Assembly (NCBI GenBank): GCA_029945725.1
Contig: JAQSDB010000007.1
Coordinates: 42,339 to 106,338 of the forward strand
Reading direction: 5' to 3'
Origin: a bacterium
GTDB taxonomy: Bacteria > Pseudomonadota > Gammaproteobacteria > Pseudomonadales > Moraxellaceae
DNA: 64,000 nucleotides
The notes beneath the pieces are model-generated. The model saw only the letters and a program-made list of their open reading frames with translations. It ran no database searches and had not been told where the DNA came from. Both the position numbers and the translations under genes were made by a program. This document shows positions 57,202-64,000 of the stretch, in pieces (positions within the stretch are counted from its first letter, which is position 1; each line of letters begins with the position of its first letter).

Positions 57202-57477
57202 ATGAACTGCCTGCATGTCTTGAATCGTCTCAGCGAAAACCGTTTGCCGGCGGCACTGCAACGCAGCATGGGCGCAAATGATGCCCTGCTGCTTTGCGGC
57301 GATGCGGTCTATGCCGGCGTTTCGGCAGCAGCCTTGCCGGCACGCTGCCATGCCCTTGAAGCCGATGTGCGTGCACGCGGTCTGCTGACTCTGTGGCCTG
57401 TGCAAATCCCCCTGATCAATCACGGCGACTATGTCGATCTGTGCGTGCAGTATCAAAAATCGCTGAGCTGGAGCTGA
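57202..57477 (+). CDS. tusB: tRNA 2-thiolation relay protein TusB
   Basis: A 91-aa DsrH-like subunit beginning MNCLHVLNRLSENRLPAAL; ALLLCGDAVYAG and a C-terminal YVDLCVQYQKSLSW are characteristic. It completes the TusBCD complex and lies between tusC and tusE, with small gaps on both sides. Confidence 0.9.
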   Translation: MNCLHVLNRLSENRLPAALQRSMGANDALLLCGDAVYAGVSAAALPARCHALEADVRARGLLTLWPVQIPLINHGDYVDLCVQYQKSLSWS

Positions 57478-57479
57478 GG

Positions 57480-57794
57480 ATGGACGCCGGGCTTTTCGAC
57501 AAGGAAGGCTACCTGCGCGACCACACCGCATGGGATGAAGCACTGGCAAATCAAATCGCCACCGCAGACGGCATCACGCTGACACCGGCACACTGGGAAA
57601 TACTGCACGCCATCCGCCGCTTTTATGCACAATACGAATTGTCACCCGCTACCCGGCCGCTGCTGAAATATCTGGGCCGTGAACTGGGCCCGGGAAAAGC
57701 GGGCAGCATTTACGTGATGCAACTCTTTCCCGGCACCCCCGCCAAAACCATTGCCAAAATAGCCGGTCTGCCCAAGCCGGCCAACTGCATCTGA
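57480..57794 (+). CDS. tusE: TusE / DsrC-like sulfur acceptor
   Basis: A 104-aa protein that takes sulfur from TusD and passes it to MnmA-tRNA. It ends GLPKPANCI with the conserved penultimate Cys (103); the second Cys of true DsrC is absent, so it is the TusE type. FDKEGYLRDHTAWDEALANQIA is the typical start. The ATG at 57480 is 2 bases after the tusB stop. Confidence 0.92.
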   Translation: MDAGLFDKEGYLRDHTAWDEALANQIATADGITLTPAHWEILHAIRRFYAQYELSPATRPLLKYLGRELGPGKAGSIYVMQLFPGTPAKTIAKIAGLPKPANCI

Positions 57795-57813
57795 ACGGCA
57801 GGCGAGAAACATC

Positions 57814-58821
57814 ATGGTCATGAAAAACATCTACGCCACTGACGAACATCCTTTTGCGCAATACGTGCGCATCATCGGCAAGGGCAAGACCGGCTCACGC
57901 TCACTCAGCTTTGACGAGGCACGCACGGCCATGGGCATGATCCTGCGTGCCGAGGTACTGGATGTGCAGCTGGGTGCCTTTCTCATGCTGCTGCGCATCA
58001 AGGAAGAAACGCCGGAAGAACTGGCAGGATTTGTGGCGGCCTCACGTGATTTCATCAAGGCACCACCAACCATCAAGGCCGATCTGGACTGGTCTTCCTA
58101 TGCCGGCAAACGCAAGCATTACCCCTGGTTTTTACTGGCCGTAAAAATCCTGGCCAGCCACGGCGTGCGCGTGTTCATGCACGGCGCCAGCGGTCATACC
58201 CTGAACCGGCTTTACACCGAAAACGTGTTGCCCTTGCTGGGTCTGCCCGTATGCAGTGACTGGGACTCGGTGAAAGAAGCACTGGACGGCGAAAGCTTTG
58301 CCTATCTCTCGCTCGACAATCTCTGCGCGCCGCTTGGCGAAATGATCAGCTTGCGCAATGTGCTGGGCCTGCGTTCACCCGTGCACACCCTGGCACGCCT
58401 GCTCAATCCGCTGGATGCACCCTTTGTCATGCAGGCCATTTTTCATCCCGCCTACCGTACCTCGCATCAGGCCGCTGCCCGCATTCTTGGTTATCGCAAT
58501 AGCTGTGTCATCAAGGGCGAAGGGGGTGAAATCGAACGCAACCCGGATGGCACCTGCCTGGCCAAACGCATTGTGGATGGCGAACTTCAGGATGAGGAAT
58601 GGCCTGTGCTTTTCGACACCCGGCACGCAGCAGAAGAAGGCTTTCAGCTGGAAGACTTTCTTGCCGTGTGGCGTGGCGATAAACATCATGAATATGGCGA
58701 GATGGCGGTGATCGGCACACTCGCCATTGCCCTGCGCACCCTGCAGCAGGCGGACTCGCAGACCGAGGCGCTGGAAAAAGCCCGGCAATGGTGGGAGCGG
58801 CGCGACAAGACAGCCTGCTGA
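57814..58821 (+). CDS. ybiB: TrpD2/YbiB-like glycosyltransferase-family protein
   Basis: A 335-aa homologue of anthranilate phosphoribosyltransferase. FAQYVRIIGKGKTGSRSLSFDEARTAM and VRVFMHGASGHTLNRLYTENV align with the TrpD phosphate-binding region, but the active-site residues of true TrpD are altered, as in YbiB/TrpD2, which binds nucleic acid and is not a tryptophan enzyme. It follows tusE after 19 bases and is probably in the same operon, a linkage I recall from Pseudomonas. Confidence 0.85.
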   Translation: MVMKNIYATDEHPFAQYVRIIGKGKTGSRSLSFDEARTAMGMILRAEVLDVQLGAFLMLLRIKEETPEELAGFVAASRDFIKAPPTIKADLDWSSYAGKRKHYPWFLLAVKILASHGVRVFMHGASGHTLNRLYTENVLPLLGLPVCSDWDSVKEALDGESFAYLSLDNLCAPLGEMISLRNVLGLRSPVHTLARLLNPLDAPFVMQAIFHPAYRTSHQAAARILGYRNSCVIKGEGGEIERNPDGTCLAKRIVDGELQDEEWPVLFDTRHAAEEGFQLEDFLAVWRGDKHHEYGEMAVIGTLAIALRTLQQADSQTEALEKARQWWERRDKTAC

Positions 58822-58857
58822 TGTTCGCGATTGAAGTGAAGCCCAGCGGAAACATTA

Positions 58858-58881
58858 GCCGTGATTACAGGAAATCACGGC
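58858..58881. terminator. Hairpin between the convergent ybiB-like and SDR genes
   Basis: A 9-bp stem GCCGTGATT/AATCACGGC with a 6-base loop and no T-tract. Confidence 0.5.
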
Positions 58882-58911
58882 CGGCCTGAAATACGCTTTC
58901 TTGCAGCGACC

Positions 58912-59736
58912 TCAATAGCGGCAGCCCGTCATTTCCTCACTCAACTGCCACAGCTTCTCTGCCGTCGCCTGCTTTGCCAGCGGACTCGTCCTCATGGGTT
59001 TGCAGTTACGGACAAACTCGCCGTGAAAGGCCTGCGCTTCCGGTGCTGCCGCCAGAAAAATGGAACTCTCGGCCCCCTTCTCTGCCGTCACTGTCGACAT
59101 GGCATAGATTTTCTGTGCGATTTTCGGCAGGTCACGGGCAATACCGGTATCCACTCCGCCCGGGTGCAGGGCGTTGACACGGACCCCCGTGCCCTCAAGA
59201 CGACGCGCCAGCTCCATCATGAACAAGACATTCGCCAGTTTGGACTGGCCGTAGGCCACGATGGGGTTATAGAACTTCTCACCCCGGAAGCTGCCGACAT
59301 TGATACGCCCCAGCCAGTGCATGATGGAACTGACAATGACGACACGGCCCTGCTCCGCCGCCTTAACCGTATCAAGAAGCAGATTGGTCAGCAGGAAATG
59401 GCCAAGATGATTGACGCCGAACTGCTGCTCAAAACCCTGCGCCGTGAGGTGCTTGCCCAGCGGAAAAAGCCCGGCATTCAGAATCAGCACATCCAGTACC
59501 GGCACACGCTGCCGGAAGTCCTCGGCAAAGGCGCGTACCTGGTCGAGATCACCAAGATCGAGTTTCAGGGCCAGCAACTGGGCACCGGGAACAGCAGCGC
59601 TGATTTCAGCCAGCGCGGCACGTGATTTTTCCATGTCGCGCGCAGCAATAAAGACACGAAAACCCTGGGCAGCCAGTGCATGGGCAGTGGCTTTACCGAT
59701 ACCGCTGTTACCGCCAGTGATAAGGACAGTTTTCAT
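58912..59736 (-). CDS. Short-chain dehydrogenase/reductase
   Basis: A 274-aa NAD(P) enzyme with VLITGGNSGIGKATAHALAA, LNAGLF (the NAG motif region), Ser in VIVSSIMHW and the catalytic Tyr-x3-Lys in VAYGQSKLANV. It is in the retinol-dehydrogenase-like group. Start at 59736 (MKTVLITGG) has CAGG 8 bases upstream; ATG 59760 gives eight more residues and cannot be excluded. Substrate is unknown. Confidence 0.88.
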   Translation of the reverse strand: MKTVLITGGNSGIGKATAHALAAQGFRVFIAARDMEKSRAALAEISAAVPGAQLLALKLDLGDLDQVRAFAEDFRQRVPVLDVLILNAGLFPLGKHLTAQGFEQQFGVNHLGHFLLTNLLLDTVKAAEQGRVVIVSSIMHWLGRINVGSFRGEKFYNPIVAYGQSKLANVLFMMELARRLEGTGVRVNALHPGGVDTGIARDLPKIAQKIYAMSTVTAEKGAESSIFLAAAPEAQAFHGEFVRNCKPMRTSPLAKQATAEKLWQLSEEMTGCRY

Positions 59737-59813
59737 TTTATGGGCCTGGGTAGATGTCATCGGAGTTACATTGCGCCACTTTAACCTTGTTATTCTTTTA
59801 CCGCACACCCAGA

Positions 59814-59842
59814 AAAAAGCCCCGGCATTGCCGGGGCTTTTT
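59814..59842 (-). terminator. Intrinsic terminator after the PilZ-DUF1631-EAL gene
   Basis: A perfect stem GCCCCGGC/GCCGGGGC with an ATT loop, flanked by A5 and T5, so usable in both directions; it ends the minus-strand gene at 59854. Confidence 0.9.
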
Positions 59843-59853
59843 CTATTCAGGCA

Positions 59854-62800
59854 TCAGAGGCTGTCCAGCCAGCGTGGTTTTTCAATCCCGTAGCCCTGTG
59901 CGTAATCCACACCGATTTCGGCAAGACGCGCCAGAATTTCATCATCTTCGACATACTCGGCAATCGTCTGGATGCCCATATAGTGTGCAAGATCGTTGAT
60001 TGAGCGAACCATGACATAGTCATTTTCATCAGCGACGATATCACGCACAAAGGCACCGTCTATCTTTACAAAATCCAGCGGCAGGCGCTTGAGATAGTTG
60101 TAGGTGGCGTGACCCGCACCAAAATCATCAAGTGCAAACCGGCAACCTATTTTTTTCAGCTCATGCATCAGGTCAATGGCATCCGCCATATTGCTGATCG
60201 CCGTGGTTTCCGTGATTTCAAAGCAGATCTTGTTGGTGGGGAGCTTGTATTCCAGCAAGCGGTCAAAGACATAGCTCATCATCTGGGAATCCGCGAGAGA
60301 GTGTCCGGACAGGTTGATGGAAAACATGCCAATGCCGGCCAGTTTTTCCGGATTGTCTTTCAGCCAGTGAAAAGCACTGTCGACCACCCAGCGATCCACC
60401 GCCAGCATGCGGTTGTAACGCTCGGCCGCCTGCACAAACTCGCTGGCAGGAAGATCCTCTCCACCCTCTGCCTGCATGCCGAGCAGAATTTCGTAATGCG
60501 GCAGCTCCTGCTCATGGCGCACCGGATCAATCGCCCGGATTTTCTGGCAACGCAGGGTGAGACGTTCTTCTTCCAGCGCCTGATTGAGCTTGGCAACCCA
60601 CACCATGACATTGTCGCGGCGTGTCATTTCCTGATCATTGGGCTGGTACACCTGGATACGGTTACCGCCATCCGTTTTTGCCTGTGAGCAGGCTTCTTCG
60701 GCAGCGCGCAGCACACGAGCCCCGCTGTCACTGGTGAAGGTGATGTCCACCAGGCCGGCGCTGGCCGTAAGCTTGTAGGTCTGGCTTTCCCAGGTGAACT
60801 TCATCGCCGAAAGTTCATTCAGGCGCAGGCTCACCAGTTGCTGGGCGCGACCGAGATCACAATCCTCAAGCAGGAGTGCAAACTCATCGGCATTCAGACG
60901 CGCCACACTGGTCTTGGGGGTCAGCGCCTTGTCAAACAGGCGCGCCACGTCTTTCAGCAGTTGATCACCCGCGGCAAGACCGGAGTTGCTGTTCACCAGC
61001 TTGAACTGGTCGAGATTGATATAGGCCAGTACATGCCGCGCACGCTGACGCTTGGCCGTTTCCAGTGCACGCTCCAGCTGACGGGTGAACTCGGCGCGGT
61101 TAACAAGACCGGTCAGCTCGTCATGCATGTTCTGCCAGGCCAGCTGCTCATAGAGTTTGTGCACCACTTTCTCCAGCGCATCATCCACTACCGGTACATC
61201 CTCACCTTCAAAGATCAGGGCATTACCGGTGTGCATCAGCGCGGCGAGCTCACGCAGACTGAAGTCATTGACCTTGATGCCCTGATGGTTGACGAAGACA
61301 AAGCGATGGGCATTGGCATCACGCCAGGCCAGACGCAGACGCTCGGCTTCAGAACCACGATGGCGCAGCTCCATCCAGTCACCCAGCTGCAAGCGACGGG
61401 CGCGATCCATCCACTTCTGCAGCCAGCGCTCTTCGCCCGTATTGTTTTCATCCTTTTTCGCCGACACCTGAACCCAAGGCACATCACCCAGCAAACGCTG
61501 CGGACCGGCGAGCAGATGCTTGAGCTCGGCAATCGCCTGTTTTTGCGCGCGCCCGGTCAACTCGACCGTTTCCTGCAAACCATTCTTGATCAGTTTGAGA
61601 ATCTCGCGCAGGTCAAAGGCGCGATGCACATCGGCACCAATGGCAATCAACTCGTCAATCAGACCGACATACTCGCGCCAGGCCCGGCTTTCCTCGCTCT
61701 GGCGCAAATAGGTTTTGACCAGCAGATCGCGCCAGCCGGCTTCGAGCAGGGTCATGATGGGCTGCGGCACCTTGTGCCCGGCTATTTTTTCATCCAGCAC
61801 TTCCTGAACCCGGCGTTTGGCCGTATCAAGCTTGTGCTCTCCCTCTGCCATCTGGCGTACGCGCTCGAGATTGCGCTCAACCGCCTGCTCCTGTTTATTG
61901 ACAAAGGGATCAAGGACATCAAGGGCTTGCTGGAAAATCTGGGGATTATTGTCAAAACCCTGGCCGATGCGATCCACCAGCTTGTCGATGGCCGCTTCCT
62001 GATCACGGGTGATGGGATGATCCTTGAAGCCCAGACGGGCCAGACGGTTCAGCACCTGACGCGCAGGATGATCGTCACGCTGAAAGAGATCGTCGTCGTT
62101 CATCAGCGAGTGCAGAACCGGCAGCTCAAGCTTGCTGAACCAGCCCTTGGCGTGCTCACCAATCAACTGGTTTTGCGCCAGATTGTGCAGCAGGCCCTCC
62201 GCCATTTGCATGACGGAAAGCACCGAGCCGGCCAGTTCGGTACCCTGCGCTGCCGCCATGCCTTCGAGCCCCTGACGCCAGCCTTCCTTGGCTGTTTTCA
62301 GCGAGCTGAAAGACTGCTGCACGTCTTTCAGCTCGAAATAGGATGGCTGTGCAATATCGGCGAGATCAACACCATCAGCGTCAGCCTGGGCTTGTGCCGT
62401 CCGCATGTAATCCGCATTGCGCATGGCCTGCTGCAGCTCGAACAAGCGCTTGAGGGAGTTCACCGCCGCCCTGGCATCTTTTTGCGAAGACTCAAAACGC
62501 TCTTGCGCAAGCCCGGTCTGGGCCCGCGCAAGAAACTCGGCGGCATTGCGCGGTGCCGGCTGCTTGCCATAGGCAGCCTTGGGAGTCGCCGTCCCATCCT
62601 GCGCTGCCGTACTGTTTACGGCCGTACTATCCGCTGGAACTGAAGCGCCAACGACAGCGGCGCTGGCGTCATCCGGCGCATTACCTGCTGCTCCCGCCGC
62701 GGCACCCGCAGCAGCAACGCCAGCCTCTGCACCGTTCGGCAGCTTTTCTCCGTCAGCCGGCTTCGGAGACTCGTGACTTTCATGTTTGATATAGCGAGAC

Positions 62801-63762
62801 AGCTCAAGCTGGGGCAGTACATGGTTCTGGATCAGGGTGTTGTTAAGCGCCTCGTACTGCTGATCAAGGCCGGAAAGAATGGTTTCCTCAAATACCCGGT
62901 ACAGTATTTTTTCCACCGCCATGGTGGGGCGCAGCAGGGACAAGGCCTCCTGAAAGGCTTCACAGATTGCCACCGGGGCAAAGGGATTATGCTGACGACC
63001 CGGCGCTGTATTCCCGAGCTCATCAAGACGCGTCTGCAAGCCGAAGAGCTGACTACGGCAAATCTCCTGCACACGCGAGGCCATGACCTTGACCACCAGC
63101 CATTCTTCGAACTGGTTTTTATCAATCAATGCCAGCCCGGAAACATCGGCGCGCGGCGGGGTAACCGTGTCGATATGCACAAAAGATTCTTTAAGAATGG
63201 CCTGGAAACGCGCACGCAAAGGGGCCTGCTGCTTGCGCAGCATGGCAATGGCATCAAATAACATGCGTTGATCCGTATTGCTGCGAGCTGATTCTGAGGC
63301 CGCCAGCAAGCGATCATCCGCAAGCTTGAAAAAGCCGGCAAAGTGGTCACGACAATAAACCAGCAGCTGCTGCCCGAGGCGCTCTATCAGTATTCTGGAT
63401 TCCGGCGTCATGATGGAGGCCTGCGCCTCCGGCCTGGCTTGAGCAAGCTTCAGCAGGGAATCAAGCGTGGTGTCGTCGGGATTGAAAAAGGACACGCCGA
63501 AAAGGTGACTGTCGACATGGGCAATGCGGGCCCGCAACTCATGCTCGCGAATATTCTCGCCTTCACCCAGAAACATGCGGATAAGAACCACATCACCCGG
63601 AGCCAGCTGCCGGTCTTCGCCGTCTGGTGCTTCACGCAGCTCCAGTAGAGCGCCCCCCGAACAGATATCCTTCATGAGACAGGAGCGCCGGTTGATGCCA
63701 CGTGCAATCAGCAGGACGCTCATCGTCAGCGGCAGGCGCGCAATACTGCGTTGTTCAGACAT
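59854..63762 (-). CDS. PilZ-DUF1631-GGDEF(degenerate)-EAL signalling protein
   Basis: A 1302-aa cytoplasmic protein. Residues 1-100 are PilZ-like: RGINR (21-25) fits RxxxR, and DICSGG (32-37) has Cys where the c-di-GMP motif usually has Ser. A long DUF1631 region (about 130-850) follows. The GGDEF domain (about 880-1045) carries NADEF instead of GGDEF, so it is probably inactive as a cyclase. The EAL domain (about 1060-1300) has EIL in place of EAL but keeps its Glu, plus INLS, FEITET, DDFG, VKID, AEYVE and AQGYG, a complete ligand set for c-di-GMP hydrolysis. It is probably a phosphodiesterase or c-di-GMP effector. It sits alone, upstream of tRNA-Asp in transcription. Confidence 0.88.
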   Translation of the reverse strand: MSEQRSIARLPLTMSVLLIARGINRRSCLMKDICSGGALLELREAPDGEDRQLAPGDVVLIRMFLGEGENIREHELRARIAHVDSHLFGVSFFNPDDTTLDSLLKLAQARPEAQASIMTPESRILIERLGQQLLVYCRDHFAGFFKLADDRLLAASESARSNTDQRMLFDAIAMLRKQQAPLRARFQAILKESFVHIDTVTPPRADVSGLALIDKNQFEEWLVVKVMASRVQEICRSQLFGLQTRLDELGNTAPGRQHNPFAPVAICEAFQEALSLLRPTMAVEKILYRVFEETILSGLDQQYEALNNTLIQNHVLPQLELSRYIKHESHESPKPADGEKLPNGAEAGVAAAGAAAGAAGNAPDDASAAVVGASVPADSTAVNSTAAQDGTATPKAAYGKQPAPRNAAEFLARAQTGLAQERFESSQKDARAAVNSLKRLFELQQAMRNADYMRTAQAQADADGVDLADIAQPSYFELKDVQQSFSSLKTAKEGWRQGLEGMAAAQGTELAGSVLSVMQMAEGLLHNLAQNQLIGEHAKGWFSKLELPVLHSLMNDDDLFQRDDHPARQVLNRLARLGFKDHPITRDQEAAIDKLVDRIGQGFDNNPQIFQQALDVLDPFVNKQEQAVERNLERVRQMAEGEHKLDTAKRRVQEVLDEKIAGHKVPQPIMTLLEAGWRDLLVKTYLRQSEESRAWREYVGLIDELIAIGADVHRAFDLREILKLIKNGLQETVELTGRAQKQAIAELKHLLAGPQRLLGDVPWVQVSAKKDENNTGEERWLQKWMDRARRLQLGDWMELRHRGSEAERLRLAWRDANAHRFVFVNHQGIKVNDFSLRELAALMHTGNALIFEGEDVPVVDDALEKVVHKLYEQLAWQNMHDELTGLVNRAEFTRQLERALETAKRQRARHVLAYINLDQFKLVNSNSGLAAGDQLLKDVARLFDKALTPKTSVARLNADEFALLLEDCDLGRAQQLVSLRLNELSAMKFTWESQTYKLTASAGLVDITFTSDSGARVLRAAEEACSQAKTDGGNRIQVYQPNDQEMTRRDNVMVWVAKLNQALEEERLTLRCQKIRAIDPVRHEQELPHYEILLGMQAEGGEDLPASEFVQAAERYNRMLAVDRWVVDSAFHWLKDNPEKLAGIGMFSINLSGHSLADSQMMSYVFDRLLEYKLPTNKICFEITETTAISNMADAIDLMHELKKIGCRFALDDFGAGHATYNYLKRLPLDFVKIDGAFVRDIVADENDYVMVRSINDLAHYMGIQTIAEYVEDDEILARLAEIGVDYAQGYGIEKPRWLDSL

Positions 63763-63910
63763 TGGCCATTTCCTTGTGCACTGCCGCTTACTGTGTAACA
63801 GATGAAGATTTGTCTAGTTGACCGGAAAACCGGCCAGTCGACAAGCGCGCCGCTCATCTTCGAAGGCAAAGGCGGCCAGAGAAATATTTTGAGGGGAGTC
63901 AGAAAAAGAA

Positions 63911-63938
63911 AACCCGCTGTCCTTTCGGACAGCGGGTT
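63911..63938 (-). terminator. Intrinsic terminator of tRNA-Asp
   Basis: A perfect 12-bp stem AACCCGCTGTCC/GGACAGCGGGTT with a TTTC loop; on the minus strand it is followed by TTCTTTTTCT. Confidence 0.9.
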
Positions 63939-63947
63939 TATCTTGTA

Positions 63948-64000
63948 TGGCGCAGCGGACGGGACTCGAACCCGCGACCCCCGGCGTGACAGGCCGGTAT
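63948..64000 (-). tRNA. tRNA-Asp (GTC), 3' part, cut by the window end
   Basis: Read on the minus strand: anticodon stem/loop CCGGCCTGTCACGCCGG with anticodon GTC, T arm GCGGGTTCGAGTCCCGT and encoded CCA. The 5' acceptor, D arm and the start lie outside the window. Confidence 0.9.

Overview
The window is chromosomal DNA from a GC-rich, motile or surface-associated gammaproteobacterium, most likely of the Pseudomonadales. The evidence is gene content: a tusDCBE cluster next to a YbiB/TrpD2-like gene, mmsR-mmsA-mmsB valine catabolism, the long LeuA type, a PilZ-DUF1631-GGDEF-EAL protein, a type IV pilin, and REP palindromes built on GGAGCGGCTTTAGCCGCGA. Genus and species cannot be fixed from the sequence alone.

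Layout. 1-12 kb: signalling and envelope genes (receiver-PAS regulator, FecR-domain protein, GMC oxidoreductase, hybrid histidine kinase, diiron-type hydrolase, pilin, SprT-like peptidase, YkgJ protein, ArfB, TMEM175-like channel), then a MerR-type regulator divergent from a Cu/Ag P-type ATPase with a mer-like operator between them. 12.2-14.6 kb: leuA, preceded by a 23-codon leucine-rich leader peptide and followed by an intrinsic terminator. 14.5-22.6 kb: a complete K+ uptake operon (a 30-aa membrane ORF, kdpF, A, B, C, D, E) behind a sequence that closely resembles the E. coli KdpE target. 22.8-26 kb: a patatin lipase, a soluble Ser/Thr kinase and tRNA-Lys(TTT).

26.0-29.9 kb is the one clear mobile region: a 3.8-kb element integrated in the 3' end of tRNA-Lys, bounded by a perfect 50-bp direct repeat. 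All its genes are on the minus strand: tyrosine integrase, excisionase-like HTH protein, a filamentous-phage/plasmid-type replication initiator, and two AT-richer cargo genes. One cargo protein has two GxxH motifs and the other is an exported 8-Cys protein. It has no recognisable coat or assembly genes, so it looks like a satellite or remnant of an inovirus-like element.

30-39 kb: small envelope and stress proteins, then the valine-degradation locus (mmsR divergent from mmsA, an acyl-CoA dehydrogenase and mmsB), scattered with REP/BIME palindromes, and nhaA behind a 500-bp structured leader. 39-51 kb: an ATM1-type ABC exporter, mfd, dbpA, a RIO-type kinase coupled to nagZ, and a lipoprotein penicillin acylase. 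51-64 kb: the tail-specific protease Prc, a phospholipase D/cardiolipin synthase-like protein, tRNA-Ser(TGA), an LLM monooxygenase, tusDCBE with trpD2-like gene, an SDR, the 1302-aa PilZ-DUF1631-GGDEF-EAL protein, and the 3' part of tRNA-Asp(GTC) at the window edge.

Most of the window is ordinary core genome. The places worth a second look are the tRNA-Lys element and its cargo, the leu leader, the kdp control region with its extra small ORF, the mer-like copper operator, and the nhaA leader.
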